From: Fimbriimonas ginsengisoli | GTDB lineage: Bacteria; Armatimonadota; Fimbriimonadia; Fimbriimonadales; Fimbriimonadaceae | Direction of reading: 5' to 3' | Length of the DNA: 45,438 nucleotides | NCBI GenBank assembly: GCA_016179045.1 | Contig: JACOSL010000039.1 | Span: forward strand, 1-45,438 | Shown here: positions 26,197 through 34,681 of the stretch, piece by piece | Layout of the letters: the number at the start of each line of letters is the position of its first letter | Position numbering within the stretch: the first letter of the stretch is position 1 | The notes under the pieces: model-generated | The model's input: only the letters and a program-made list of their open reading frames with translations | What the model was told of the DNA's origin: nothing | Databases searched by the model: none | Program-made: the position numbers and the translations under genes

Positions 26197-27090
26197 CTAG
26201 GCGCTCGCTGCCTCTGCCTTGGCCAGCCGCTCCGCCATCACCTTCTTGCTGAACTCGATCGCATTGTAGGAGCTGCGCACGAACGGCCCGCTCGCGACGA
26301 ACGCAAATCCGATTTCCTCCCCAATCCGCTCGTATTCTTTGAAAACGACAGGATGGATGAACTCGACGACGGGCAAGTGCCGCATCGTCGGGCGTAGATA
26401 CTGGCCGATCGTGACCGCGTCGACCCCAACCTGCCTCAAGGCTTGCAAGGTGCGGACTACCTCGTCCCGAGTCTCGCCAAGGCCGAGCATGATGCCCGAT
26501 TTGGTATAGATCGCAGGATCGATCTCCTTTACTTTTTCAAGCACTCCGAGCGAGCGGCCGTATTGCGCCTGGGGCCGGACGATGGTTTGCAGACGCTCGA
26601 CGGTCTCGACGTTGTGGTTGTAAATCTCGGGTTTCGCGTCGGTCACCACTCGGATAAGGGGCTCGCGCCCCTTGAAATCGGGGGTAAGCACCTCCACGAT
26701 CGCGAAGGGGCTAGCTTGATGCAGTTCCCGTATGGTGGCGGCAAATTGGCCCGCGCCCTGGTCGGGCAGATCGTCTCGCGCCACGCTCGTGACGACGACG
26801 TGCTTGAGGCCGAGGTCGTTCGCAACCTGGGCGACATTCGCGGGCTCGTCGGGATCTATTTCCAGACCGCGGCCCACCTTGATCGCGCAAAAACCGCAAC
26901 TGCGGGTGCAGGTGTCGCCGAGGATCATGAAAGTCGCGGTGCGCTTGGTCCAACACTCGGGCAGATTGGGGCACCGAGCGCTCTCGCACACGGTGTGAAG
27001 GCTCTTGGCGCGCATCATGCCCTCGACCTCTTTGATCGTGTCGGGCCGGGGGAGGCGGATCGTCAGCCAATCGGGCAGCCGCTGAACCAT
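26197..27090 (-). CDS. lipA: Lipoyl synthase
   Basis: A radical SAM enzyme that inserts two sulfurs into protein-bound octanoyl chains to make lipoate for pyruvate and 2-oxoglutarate dehydrogenases and the glycine cleavage system. Of 297 residues, Cys35, Cys40 and Cys46 (CESARCPNLPEC) bind the auxiliary cluster, Cys61, Cys65 and Cys68 (CTRSCGFC) bind the SAM cluster, and RSSYNA near residue 275 carries the serine ligand of the auxiliary cluster. All hallmarks are present and the length is normal. No lipB lies next to it. The gene is upstream of tamB with 47 bases between, so it may be co-transcribed with the envelope run. Confidence 0.97.
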   Translation of the reverse strand: MVQRLPDWLTIRLPRPDTIKEVEGMMRAKSLHTVCESARCPNLPECWTKRTATFMILGDTCTRSCGFCAIKVGRGLEIDPDEPANVAQVANDLGLKHVVVTSVARDDLPDQGAGQFAATIRELHQASPFAIVEVLTPDFKGREPLIRVVTDAKPEIYNHNVETVERLQTIVRPQAQYGRSLGVLEKVKEIDPAIYTKSGIMLGLGETRDEVVRTLQALRQVGVDAVTIGQYLRPTMRHLPVVEFIHPVVFKEYERIGEEIGFAFVASGPFVRSSYNAIEFSKKVMAERLAKAEAASA

Positions 27091-27120
27091 CGGCTAGATT
27101 ATGGCGGATTCAACGGCGCA

Positions 27121-28683
27121 TCACGGGAGCGTGAAGATCACGACCTCGCTGTTGTCGCCCTGCACGGTCGCGAAGGCCCCTGCGTACGGACCGCTCGTTA
27201 TCGAAGTGACCAGAAAGCTGCCGAACGGGATGTTGAGCGGGCCCCGGTACTCAAAGCGGTAGAGCAGGGCGCCGTCGAGATCGACGACGATGGCGTCGTT
27301 GAAGGGGTCGATCACGAGCAGCCTGCCGCCGCTTGGATCAGATGGGTCGAAGGCGGCAAACGAGCAGAAGAACACCCCAAGCGGGCGCAGATCGATGGTC
27401 CTCACCAATGCACCCGTGCGCGTCACGAAGGAGACCTGGCCAAAGTGGGCGAATCCGTTGAACATGATCGCGAACTGGGCGAAGCTCGGCAGATAATCGC
27501 AGACGAGGGGCGAAGTCGGGAAAGCCGACAGGTCAACGTTGTCCTCAAGCACGCCGGCGTTGTCGTAGAGGAGCATCGCCCCCGGATTCCTCGCGGGCAC
27601 CGCGATGCGGTGCTCGTCGGGCAGGTAGGCCATGCCGGGCCGGAGGCGGGAGAAGTCATACCCGTCGTCGGCGAGGTTCTTCACCAGCGTCTTGGAGCCG
27701 AGCGACTGGGGCACGGAGAACAGGAGAATGTCGGGAAACGATGAGATCTCGTCCTTGAAAAGCAACTCGCCGGTGTCGCTGTCAAACCCGGGCCCGAGAG
27801 GACGGCTAAGGCCGATCCCGATCTTGAAGTCCTGGTCGGCGCCGGGCAGACGGTTTAAGTTGTGGTCGAAGTAGCGGAGCTTGCCCTCGGTGTAGCTCGC
27901 CGCCATGATCCGGCCATCGACGGTCGAGCCGACACCCTCAAGCGAATCGGGCCTGCCTTCCACCGCTATCGGCCCCGCCACCACATGGCCGCTGAGATCG
28001 GTCTCGTAGAGAAGCTTGTCGTAGGTGCCGATCAGCAGCCGGTTCGGACCCACAAAGCTGAAGCCGCCGAAACCGTGGGCCTGGATTTCGTCGTCGGGGA
28101 TGATCTGAGCCTCGACGGTGCCATCCAGGCGCATGATGTCGATCGTCTCGGTGAAGAAAGTGGTGAACGTGACCTGGGCGAGGCGGTCGGGATAGAACGC
28201 TGAGCCGCGCGGGATGTAGTTCAAGGCCTCGACCGCGACGGGGTCGTCGCCGAGCCGCGTGACGAGCCTGGGCGACTTGGGCGTGCCGACCTCGTCGGTG
28301 AACCAAAGCACGTTCGGAATGTTGATGTCGTCGAACACGAACGAGCGTTCGGATTCGGCATAGGCGATGCCTCGCGGGCCACCGGTAAGGCCCACCAGGC
28401 GGCTGATGTCGAAAAGTTTGTGCACGCCGCCGTGGCCGTGCCCCATGGCGGGGAGGCCGAGCACGTCATAGCCGTCCATGATCGCGATCTGGCCCGCGTA
28501 GAGGCCGCTGCGGATCGTCTCGATGTCCTCTGTGTTGTTGCCTAGCCGCGCCCTGGCGAGCACGGTTTGCGCGTGCGCAACCATGGGCAAAAGGGAGATA
28601 CCGAGCACCATTAACCCAGTAAAAACACCGAGGTGTGCGCGAAGCCCTCGCCGCATTAGATTGTAAGAGCAACCTTCATTCAT
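27121..28683 (-). CDS. Secreted beta-propeller-like protein, unknown function
   Basis: From ATG 28683 a 520-residue protein with an N-terminal signal helix ending VAHAQT. The rest is a series of short beta-rich modules with motifs such as TDEVGTP and LFKDEISSFPDILLFS, suggestive of a propeller of the NHL/SMP-30 type, though no family can be assigned. The phrases SGLYAGQIAIMDG and SGPYAGAFATVQGDN near the two ends resemble each other and could mark the ring closure. AAGG lies five bases before ATG 28683; ATG 28695 and ATG 28656 are alternatives. The gene is divergent from DUF503, with about 70 bases between. Confidence 0.7.
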   Translation of the reverse strand: MNEGCSYNLMRRGLRAHLGVFTGLMVLGISLLPMVAHAQTVLARARLGNNTEDIETIRSGLYAGQIAIMDGYDVLGLPAMGHGHGGVHKLFDISRLVGLTGGPRGIAYAESERSFVFDDINIPNVLWFTDEVGTPKSPRLVTRLGDDPVAVEALNYIPRGSAFYPDRLAQVTFTTFFTETIDIMRLDGTVEAQIIPDDEIQAHGFGGFSFVGPNRLLIGTYDKLLYETDLSGHVVAGPIAVEGRPDSLEGVGSTVDGRIMAASYTEGKLRYFDHNLNRLPGADQDFKIGIGLSRPLGPGFDSDTGELLFKDEISSFPDILLFSVPQSLGSKTLVKNLADDGYDFSRLRPGMAYLPDEHRIAVPARNPGAMLLYDNAGVLEDNVDLSAFPTSPLVCDYLPSFAQFAIMFNGFAHFGQVSFVTRTGALVRTIDLRPLGVFFCSFAAFDPSDPSGGRLLVIDPFNDAIVVDLDGALLYRFEYRGPLNIPFGSFLVTSITSGPYAGAFATVQGDNSEVVIFTLP

Positions 28684-28755
28684 AGGAACCTTCATGTTAC
28701 AACGGATTTGCCGATATGCACGCCGGAAGTGCGCGAAGAGCCTAAAATGGGAGCC

Positions 28756-29043
28756 ATGGTGGTCGGGGCTTTGGAGCTTCACCTGCGCCTGGAGGGGGTG
28801 GGCTCGCTGAAGGAGAAACGGGCGATCGTGCGGAGCCTCGTCGATCGGCTGCGCCGGCGGTTTTGCGCCTCGGTGGCCGAGGTTGGCGACCACGATCTTT
28901 GGGGCAACGCGGCGATCGGGGTGGCGGTGGTGGGCGCCGACGTGCGCACGGTCGAGTCGGTGCTGTCGCAGGTGGTCGAGGTGCTGGATTCCGATCCCCG
29001 GTTCGAAGCGAGCGTGGCCCGACGGGAAGTTTCGGTTGTATGA
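28756..29043 (+). CDS. DUF503 family protein (YlxP-like)
   Basis: A 95-residue ferredoxin-like-fold protein. The opening VVGALELHLRLEGVGSLKEKRAI and the stretch FCASVAEVGDHDLWGNAAIGVAVVG are the family signature. DUF503 proteins such as Bacillus YlxP usually sit with rbfA and infB and are linked to ribosome or translation functions, but the exact role is unclear. Here rbfA and infB are absent. ATG 28756 gives the family's usual N-terminus; ATG 28747 adds three residues. Confidence 0.88.
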   Translation: MVVGALELHLRLEGVGSLKEKRAIVRSLVDRLRRRFCASVAEVGDHDLWGNAAIGVAVVGADVRTVESVLSQVVEVLDSDPRFEASVARREVSVV

Positions 29044-29068
29044 GGCGACCTGGAATACACTCACGGGC

Positions 29069-29236
29069 GTGGAAGATCTGGAAGAGCGTTTCACGCAGGA
29101 CTGGATCAAGCGCGAGTGGCTGCGCCGCCTGCGCGCGATGACGCCGGCGGAAAGGCTGGCGGTCGCGCTCGATCGAACCGAGATGGGCCTGGAGATCGCA
29201 GGCGCGCGCGGCGGGAACGGGACGCTACTTCTTTGA
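29069..29236 (+). CDS. Small protein with MTPAERL motif, orphan
   Basis: A 55-residue frame starting at GTG 29069, 25 bases after DUF503. It contains a helical, charged core WIKREWLRRLRAMTPAERLAVALDRTE. A very similar segment (EWADMTPQQRLDRFAEL) occurs in the small protein at 31176-31367, which sits in front of a nucleotidyltransferase. This copy has no such partner. No strong ribosome binding site is seen. The last 12 bases overlap the end of the convergent lipoprotein gene. Probable but not certain gene. Confidence 0.5.
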   Translation: MEDLEERFTQDWIKREWLRRLRAMTPAERLAVALDRTEMGLEIAGARGGNGTLLL

Positions 29237-30247
29237 ATCCGGGGTGATCTCGTACGGGATGATGAACACGCCGTCTTCAGAGTTCACGTAAATGAGCGGA
29301 CGGTGAGGAACGAAGCCGAAAAAGATACCGTCATCAACAAACGGGCCCAGCACCCCAACGAAAGCAGCTTGGTACGGGCGTGTGTCCTCGGTTCCGCGCC
29401 ACCCTGTTGGATGGTCGTGGAAAAGCCACAACGATGCGACGCCTGCTGAGTTGTCCTTGAACCGAAACATCTCTGTCTGGCAGTGAAGGTGCAGTGAGCC
29501 GCGATCGCGTGCCTGATCTTTGGTCAAGTACCTCGGTCTGGGCAGGCTCTCTGTCAGTCGACCGTTGCGGTGAACCCTTGACCACCCGGAGCCTGAGAAG
29601 AACCAGGCGTTGCCAAACTCATCGAACTTCGCGGCATCTTGCTCATCCGGCGTGAGGCAGATGTAGCCGGTAGCGCACAAGACGAGATTGCCTGACGTAC
29701 AGATCGTGTGATCGGCGTTGCGACCAAAATTTGACCCCGAACCTTTTTTGCGGTACAGAACGCGAACCTCGCCAGTAGCGATCGTCACTTGCTCAACCTT
29801 TGAGCGATTCTCTTCACCGTTGGCGGTGATTACTTTCTCGCTGTTGAAGCCAATGAGGCTGCTGCCATCGAGCGAGAACAGAACAGGCAGAAATCCCCGG
29901 TTTCGCACGACCGCCACTTCGCGACCCGAATCCGTTTCCACAACGCGAGTGAAGGGCGGCCCATCCCCGACCCAATCTAGGTTTTTCACCCCCTGCAACC
30001 AGCCAGGCAAAGGCAAAGTGGCCATCCGGGATCCGTCGCGCGAAACGGCCAGCACGAAGCCGTTTGGGTCGATTTGGCGGAAGCTGCCGACCGTCAGCGA
30101 ACTGCGAGCGAAATGCAGGGTGTATTCCCTGCCCCTTTCCTTGCTGCAACCTGGGAGTGCGAGCACAGTTGCGACCGCCAGCAGTACGCCGGGAAGCGGC
30201 AACCGCACGGCAAGGCCAATCTCCGCGCCTCCAGACATGGCGCCCAT
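29225..30247 (-). CDS. Lipoprotein, unknown function
   Basis: A 340-residue protein with a signal helix (about residues 12-30) and a cysteine at about 34 (ALPGC), compatible with a lipobox although Pro at -2 is unusual. The remainder is beta-rich, with phrases like VLAVSRDGSRMATLP and PVLFSLDGSSLIGF that resemble blades of a WD40/TolB-type propeller. No specific family. ATG 30247 and ATG 30238 are both possible starts. It is divergent from the VOC protein gene, 97 bases away. Confidence 0.75.
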   Translation of the reverse strand: MGAMSGGAEIGLAVRLPLPGVLLAVATVLALPGCSKERGREYTLHFARSSLTVGSFRQIDPNGFVLAVSRDGSRMATLPLPGWLQGVKNLDWVGDGPPFTRVVETDSGREVAVVRNRGFLPVLFSLDGSSLIGFNSEKVITANGEENRSKVEQVTIATGEVRVLYRKKGSGSNFGRNADHTICTSGNLVLCATGYICLTPDEQDAAKFDEFGNAWFFSGSGWSRVHRNGRLTESLPRPRYLTKDQARDRGSLHLHCQTEMFRFKDNSAGVASLWLFHDHPTGWRGTEDTRPYQAAFVGVLGPFVDDGIFFGFVPHRPLIYVNSEDGVFIIPYEITPDSKK

Positions 30248-30332
30248 GGCGCCACTGTACCGCGGCCCGGGACCAACGGTTTCCTAACACAGAACGCAGT
30301 AAGATGAGCCGTTGCGGCCCGGATGGGCCGCC

Positions 30333-30337
30333 GGAGG
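30333..30337 (+). promoter_or_regulatory. Ribosome binding site deciding the VOC protein start
   Basis: GGAGG, seven bases before ATG 30345. The frame is open upstream to 30312, but this site favours ATG 30345. Confidence 0.6.
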
Positions 30338-30344
30338 ACCAACC

Positions 30345-30758
30345 ATGTCGGATACAGCAACCGCAACTCTCACCGATTTTCAAACCGCGACCGCGAAGAC
30401 GTTCCCCTGGCACGAGCTCTACGTGGGCGATGCCGAAGCAGGTCGGCGCTTTTACACCGAGGCCCTCGGCTGGGGCAAAGAAGACTACGACATGGGCCAG
30501 ATGAAGTACCCCATGCTGAGCGCCAACGGCTCCGCCATCTGCGGCGTGATGGCCACGAACACCCCGGAGATGAAGGACGTTCCGCCTCACTGGGCGGTGT
30601 ACATCGGGGTGGACGACGTGGACGCCCGGCTCGCCAAGTGCACCGGGCTTGGCGCCAAGGTGGTCGTGCCGCCGATGGACGTGCCCACCGTAGGCCGCAT
30701 GGCGCTCATCCAGGACCCGCAGGGCGCGCACTTCTGGATATTCAAGAGCGCGAACTAG
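30345..30758 (+). CDS. VOC-family (glyoxalase-like) protein
   Basis: A 137-residue protein with two beta-alpha-beta-beta-beta modules of the vicinal oxygen chelate fold. The first opens FPWHELYVGDAEAGRRFYTEALGW and the second VYIGVDDVDARLAKCTGLGAKV, ending with the typical IQDPQGAHFWIFK. Such proteins include glyoxalases, antibiotic-binding proteins and dioxygenases; the substrate cannot be told. The first-module His may be a metal ligand. Its stop overlaps the convergent nucleotidyltransferase gene by four bases. Confidence 0.9.
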   Translation: MSDTATATLTDFQTATAKTFPWHELYVGDAEAGRRFYTEALGWGKEDYDMGQMKYPMLSANGSAICGVMATNTPEMKDVPPHWAVYIGVDDVDARLAKCTGLGAKVVVPPMDVPTVGRMALIQDPQGAHFWIFKSAN

Positions 30759-31228
30759 CGGTTCTTTCGCCAGCCTCGCCGCTTGTCGAGATCGTCCAGC
30801 GCGGCGAGGTCGGCCAAATCCTTTGGACGGCCTGCGGCCCGCTTGGACGCGATGAAGTCCTCTCGGCAGAGAAAGTCGAGGTCAAGGCCCTCGAAGTTGG
30901 AACGAATTTTTCGCCGCCAGGCGTCGTCGAATTCGACGCCCCCGAGGAAATTGAGCAGGTCCGCGGCCTGAGGCGCCGCGCCCAGAATGATCATCTGACG
31001 ATCCTTCTCAACGAAATCCCTTAGCGCATCCGGCTTGATCGGAAGCCCGAAGTCGATCAGTGCCTGCCTCAACCTTTCAACGTTGTCGGCCGTTCGGCGA
31101 ACCCACAGATCGATGTCTTCGGTATAGCGGGCGCGGCCGTGGACGCTCAGCGCAACCGAGCCGACGACCAAGAACTCAACGTTCTGGGACTGTAACGATT
31201 CGATAAGTTCTTGTAAATCGACGTTCAC
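30755..31228 (-). CDS. Nucleotidyltransferase-fold protein (MNT / AbiEii-like, DUF6036 type)
   Basis: A 157-residue protein with the polymerase-beta-like core: FLVVGSVALSVHGRARYTEDIDLWV contains the GS and D-x-D motifs that bind metal and nucleotide. The C-terminus (KRAAGRPKDLADLAALD) is the conserved tail of nucleotidyltransferases of the AbiEii and DUF6036 groups, in which many members act as toxins. GTG 31228 is preferred; TTG 31246 adds six residues. It overlaps the upstream small gene by about 53 bases, the arrangement seen for two-gene modules. Toxin function is inferred from family and context. Confidence 0.8.
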   Translation of the reverse strand: MNVDLQELIESLQSQNVEFLVVGSVALSVHGRARYTEDIDLWVRRTADNVERLRQALIDFGLPIKPDALRDFVEKDRQMIILGAAPQAADLLNFLGGVEFDDAWRRKIRSNFEGLDLDFLCREDFIASKRAAGRPKDLADLAALDDLDKRRGWRKNR

Positions 31229-31367
31229 GCGGCCACCACAGATCAAGCAACTCCGCGAAGCGGTCGAGACGCTGTTGGGGCGTCATGTCGGCCCATTCTT
31301 GCAGTCGCCGCGCTTCTAGCTCGGCCTGGTCGCCGATCTGCACTCGCCACTTGCTCCGATCTGCCAC
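31176..31367 (-). CDS. Small partner of the nucleotidyltransferase
   Basis: A 63-residue charged, helical protein. Its core EWADMTPQQRLDRFAELLDLWW resembles small proteins encoded next to nucleotidyltransferase genes in many bacteria. It starts with ATG 31367 and runs into the downstream gene in another frame, the overlap suggesting coupled translation. The pair may be a toxin-antitoxin-like module. A relative without partner lies at 29069-29236. Confidence 0.65.
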   Translation of the reverse strand: MADRSKWRVQIGDQAELEARRLQEWADMTPQQRLDRFAELLDLWWPRERRFTRTYRIVTVPER

Positions 31368-31427
31368 GAGGTCATTATGAAGGTCGCCAGTTCGCCCTTG
31401 CCAGGAACACCAAAGATTCCAAAGCCT

Positions 31428-31652
31428 TCAGAGAAGCGCAACGAACTCGTCGACCGAGAGCCCTGCTTCAGCAATGATGTGCCGCAGCGTGCCAGGTCGG
31501 ATGGAGCGATGGTCCGGCACGACGACACGAGCGAACGGCAACTCGCGGCGCAACACCATATGCGAGCCGGATTGCCGACGAAATACAAATCCCACCCGCT
31601 CGAGCGCGGTCCGAACTTGCTTTCCGGAAAGGTCGCTCGGAAGTCGAGCCAT
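31428..31652 (-). CDS. hicA: HicA-family mRNA interferase toxin
   Basis: A 74-residue double-stranded-RNA-binding-fold toxin. GFVFRRQSGSHMVLRR carries the catalytic His31 in GSH, and the C-terminal part HRSIRPGTLRHIIAEAGLSVDEF is the usual HicA ending. HicA cleaves mRNA; it is neutralised by HicB. The start ATG shares its A with the TAA stop of hicB (TAATG). An open extension to 31724 lies inside hicB and is not likely used. Confidence 0.92.
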   Translation of the reverse strand: MARLPSDLSGKQVRTALERVGFVFRRQSGSHMVLRRELPFARVVVPDHRSIRPGTLRHIIAEAGLSVDEFVALL

Positions 31653-31867
31653 TAGGCCGATTCCGGCAATTCGACCACCACGACGTCGACTACCGACGGC
31701 ACCGGGTCGCCGCTGGCAAGACAATCCTCTATGTACAGAGTCGCCGCTTCGCGAATGTTGCTCAGCGCTTCATCGCGCGTGTCGCCCTGTGAAACGCACC
31801 CCGGCAGGCCGGGCGCCGACGCGACCCAGCCGCCCGAATCCCGCTCTAAGACGATGGTGATCTTCAT
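31652..31867 (-). CDS. hicB: HicB-family antitoxin
   Basis: A 71-residue protein with the HicB partial-RNase-H-like fold: MKITIVLERDSGGWVASAPGLPGC and DTRDEALSNIREAATLYIED are the family hallmarks. The C-terminal DNA-binding helix seen in long HicB proteins is absent, so autoregulation may differ. It precedes hicA with a one-base overlap, so this is a complete HicBA module. Its ATG lies only 16 bases after the sufB stop, without a promoter between them that I can see, so it may be transcribed from the sufB promoter. Confidence 0.9.
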   Translation of the reverse strand: MKITIVLERDSGGWVASAPGLPGCVSQGDTRDEALSNIREAATLYIEDCLASGDPVPSVVDVVVVELPESA

Positions 31868-31883
31868 TGGGCCGCCCGTAGGT

Positions 31884-33395
31884 CTATCCTACCGACCCTT
31901 CCAAACTCACGCCAAGCAGCTTCTGCGCCTCGACCGCGAACTCCATCGGCAGCTCGCGGAACACGTCCTTGCAAAAGCCGCTGACGATCATGTTCACCGC
32001 GTCCTCGGTGGGGATGCCACGCTGGTTGCAGTAGAAAATCTGGTCCTCGCCGATCTTGGAGGTCGAGGCCTCGTGCTCGACGGTGGCGGTGGGGTTCTTA
32101 ACCTCGATATACGGGAAGGTGTGAGCGCCGCAGCGGTCGCCCATCAGCATCGAATCGCATTGCGAGTAGTTGCGCGCGTTCTCGGCGCCCGCGTTGATCT
32201 TCACGAGGCCGCGATAGGTGTTCTGGCCGTTGCCGGCGGAGATGCCCTTCGAGACGATGGTCGAACGCGTGTTCTTGCCGAGGTGGATCATCTTCGTGCC
32301 CGTATCGGCTTGCTGCTTGTTAGCGGTGAGGGCCACGCTATAAAACTCGCCCACCGAATCGTCGCCTTGCAATATCACGCTCGGATACTTCCATGTGATC
32401 GCGGAGCCGGTCTCGACCTGGGTCCAGGTGATCTTCGAGCCCTTGCCCCAGCAGCGTCCGCGCTTTGTGACGAAGTTGAAGATGCCGCCCTTGCCGTCCT
32501 TGTCGCCCGGATACCAGTTCTGGACCGTGCTGTACTTGACGGTGGCGTCCTTGAGGGCGATCAGCTCGACCACGGCTGCGTGAAGCTGGTTCTCGTCGCG
32601 CATGGGGGCGGTGCAGCCCTCGAGATAGGACACATAAGCGCCTTCGTCGGCGATGATGAGGGTGCGCTCGAACTGGCCGGTCTTCTCCGCATTGATGCGG
32701 AAATAGGTTGAGAGCTCCATCGGGCAGCGAACGCCTTTCGGCACATATACGAACGAGCCGTCGGAAAACACGGCCGAGTTCAAGGTGGCGTAATAGTTGT
32801 CGCTGTACGGCACCACCGAGCCGAGATATTGCTTGACCAGGTCGGGATGCTCCTGAACCGCCTCTTGGATCGAGCAGAAGATCACGCCCATTTCGCCGAG
32901 CTTCTCTTTGAAGGTGGTCACGACCGAAACCGAATCGAACACCGCGTCCACCGCCACGCCGGAGAGCGGAATCTTGAGTGCGTCCGCCGCGCTCGGCGCC
33001 GCTCCCTTCACGTTGAGCAGCACCTTCTGCTCGTCGATCGGGATGCCGAGCTTTTCGAACGTGCGCAGGAGCTCGGGGTCGGCCTCTTCCAGGCTGTCGA
33101 GCACGGGCTTGCGCGTCGGCGCGGAGTAATAGATGATGTCCTGCAGGTCGATCGGCGCGTATTTGACGTTGGGCCAATGCGGCTCCTTCATCGTGGCATG
33201 ATGGCGGAAGGCCTTGAGCCGCCAGTCGAGCAGCCACTCGGGCTCGCCTTTGCGCTGGGATATGGCGCGGACGGTGTCTTCGGTGAGGCCAGGCTCGAAT
33301 TGGTCGGTTTCGAGCGATACCGACCAGCCGTGTTCGTAATCCTTGGCCGCGAACTGCTCGAGAATCTGGGTGCTGGTGTCGAGGGCCTCGCTCAT
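31884..33395 (-). CDS. sufB: Fe-S cluster assembly scaffold subunit SufB
   Basis: SufB is the scaffold subunit of the SufBC2D complex that builds iron-sulfur clusters. The 503 residues contain YYSAPTRKP, the beta-helix core with [38 protein letters not shown] and the C-terminal helical [26 protein letters not shown], all family signatures. It is slightly longer at the N-terminus than E. coli SufB (495). AGGA lies six bases before ATG 33395. sufC, sufD and sufS are not adjacent: the gene is followed directly by a HicBA module and preceded by small membrane-protein genes. Confidence 0.97.
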   Translation of the reverse strand: MSEALDTSTQILEQFAAKDYEHGWSVSLETDQFEPGLTEDTVRAISQRKGEPEWLLDWRLKAFRHHATMKEPHWPNVKYAPIDLQDIIYYSAPTRKPVLDSLEEADPELLRTFEKLGIPIDEQKVLLNVKGAAPSAADALKIPLSGVAVDAVFDSVSVVTTFKEKLGEMGVIFCSIQEAVQEHPDLVKQYLGSVVPYSDNYYATLNSAVFSDGSFVYVPKGVRCPMELSTYFRINAEKTGQFERTLIIADEGAYVSYLEGCTAPMRDENQLHAAVVELIALKDATVKYSTVQNWYPGDKDGKGGIFNFVTKRGRCWGKGSKITWTQVETGSAITWKYPSVILQGDDSVGEFYSVALTANKQQADTGTKMIHLGKNTRSTIVSKGISAGNGQNTYRGLVKINAGAENARNYSQCDSMLMGDRCGAHTFPYIEVKNPTATVEHEASTSKIGEDQIFYCNQRGIPTEDAVNMIVSGFCKDVFRELPMEFAVEAQKLLGVSLEGSVG

Positions 33396-33427
33396 CTCTT
33401 CTTCCTACGCCTCATTATGGACGAAAA

Positions 33428-33433
33428 AGTATA
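33428..33433 (-). promoter_or_regulatory. Candidate -10 box of sufB
   Basis: TATACT on the minus strand, 32 bases before the sufB ATG; five of six bases match TATAAT. A -35 box at the right spacing is not clear (TTGCGA lies 14 bases upstream, too near). No IscR or Fur site was recognised. Confidence 0.35.
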
Positions 33434-33517
33434 GATTCGATATGGCATCGCAAGATGCGACCCCTAGGAGACGCTAAGCTGGCACGCGTTTGAGTCCGCA
33501 CTAGCCACCGACGCTGA

Positions 33518-33757
33518 TCAACGCGCTCTTTTCGCGGCGTAGATGAGGATCAACCCCACGCCAATAAGGCCAAGCGCAAAGGCGAGCCAGCCGAGCGTGG
33601 AGAAGATCGCGAGAAACCAACGGTTCCCCTGACTGAAGATCGCGACTCGCGCTTGCAACCATACCGAGGAGCCAAACTCAATCACAAGCGCAATGAGAAT
33701 TAGGAGCGCTCCCGTCGTCAATAGCGTCCTGTCTGGGCGAGGCTGATCCGTTTGCAT
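33518..33757 (-). CDS. Small membrane protein with two helices
   Basis: A 79-residue protein with two hydrophobic helices (about residues 12-32 and 47-72), separated by a polar loop and ending in Lys-Arg-Ala-Arg. No family recognised. It lies upstream of sufB on the same strand, 122 bases from it, so a shared transcript is possible. Confidence 0.6.
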   Translation of the reverse strand: MQTDQPRPDRTLLTTGALLILIALVIEFGSSVWLQARVAIFSQGNRWFLAIFSTLGWLAFALGLIGVGLILIYAAKRAR

Positions 33758-33873
33758 TGTTTCTCACACCTTCCGCGTCAATTTTGCTCGATGTGTGCCT
33801 TGCCATGCCTCGACGCATGATGCGATAAGGCACTATCGGGAGTGGACGATGCCTCGTGATCGCCCAAGTCGTT

Positions 33874-33896
33874 CATGCCCCCGGGGCTAGGGCATG
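33874..33896 (-). terminator. Hairpin at the end of the NVGNT-repeat protein gene
   Basis: CATGCCC pairs with GGGCATG around a CCGGGGCTA loop, overlapping the stop codon of the gene at 33887. There is no T tract, so it is only a possible terminator or 3'-end stabiliser. Confidence 0.4.
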
Positions 33897-34666
33897 GGCT
33901 CCAGGTAGCCGCTAACGTAGATCCGCGCGGCGCCGACGTCCGTACCAACGGTTCTGCTGAGGAGAAAGTCGACCGATGATCCGGAATCCGCCTCAAAATC
34001 CACCGGCCCGCCGGCGACGCTGTATGTAGTGCCGTTATCCGTTCCACGGTCGGTGAAAGGCACCTCCATGAAAGGGCTACCATCCTTGGTGCCCACACAG
34101 CCCACAATCCTCTCAGAGTTGAAGAGCGTGGCCGCCCCGCTAACGTGCTTCACGAAAAGCCTCTTGCCGTTAGGGACCACGTATGGCGTCAATGATCCTG
34201 TTCCACCGAGACCGTCCGTAAAGAAATAGTTCAGGATAGCCGTGACGGGCGTGCGCCACTCGATGACGCAGGTGGGGACGGGCGTGCTCGGCGTGTTCGT
34301 CACCTGTACGCCAGGTGTTCCCGTGACGCTGACGCTCCACGGCGCTCCGCTCTGGCTAGCGTTGACGTTCCATGTGCCGCTTTGCACGGCGGGAACCGTG
34401 TTCCCGACGTTCACGGTGCCTGCGACCGTCGTCGTACCGGGCAGGTTGCCGACGTTCACGGTGGGCGTGTTTCCCACGTTCACGGTGCCTGCGACCGTCG
34501 TCGTGCCCTGCGCCGCGGTGGGCACAGGCTGGGCGGCCGTGTTCACCACAACCACCGATGTGGGTGTGGGTGCTCGTCGCGCCGCGATGGCATTCGTGTA
34601 CAGGAGGGGACTGGCGAGGGCGCCGATGCTCGCGCCGGTGAGCAGATAGAGTTTGAAGGGCTTCAT
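33887..34666 (-). CDS. Secreted protein with internal NVGNT repeats
   Basis: A 259-residue protein with an N-terminal signal peptide (MKPFKLYLLTGASIGALASP) and a low-complexity Thr/Val/Gly region (about residues 35-110) holding two identical 14-residue units GTTTVAGTVNVGNT, 23 residues apart, plus shorter variants (PTVNVGN). The C-terminal half (about 125-259) is beta-rich and contains three cysteines. The repeats look like those of tail fibre-like or adhesin-like proteins that build beta-helices. No family assigned. It carries a plausible promoter upstream (34706-34734) and a good AAGGAG seven bases before ATG. Confidence 0.75.
   Translation of the reverse strand: MKPFKLYLLTGASIGALASPLLYTNAIAARRAPTPTSVVVVNTAAQPVPTAAQGTTTVAGTVNVGNTPTVNVGNLPGTTTVAGTVNVGNTVPAVQSGTWNVNASQSGAPWSVSVTGTPGVQVTNTPSTPVPTCVIEWRTPVTAILNYFFTDGLGGTGSLTPYVVPNGKRLFVKHVSGAATLFNSERIVGCVGTKDGSPFMEVPFTDRGTDNGTTYSVAGGPVDFEADSGSSVDFLLSRTVGTDVGAARIYVSGYLEPMP
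34394..34504 (-). repeat. 69-bp tandem coding repeat
   Basis: Two copies of a 69-base unit with a nearly identical 42-base core encode the repeated GTTTVAGTVNVGNT units. A shorter derivative lies between them. Copy number may vary between strains by slippage. Confidence 0.8.
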
Positions 34667-34681
34667 TCGGGGGCTCCTTGG

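Noticed and set aside
26443-27744. 433-residue plus-strand frame opposite lipA and the propeller gene
   Set aside because: It crosses two well-supported genes and shows no family signal.
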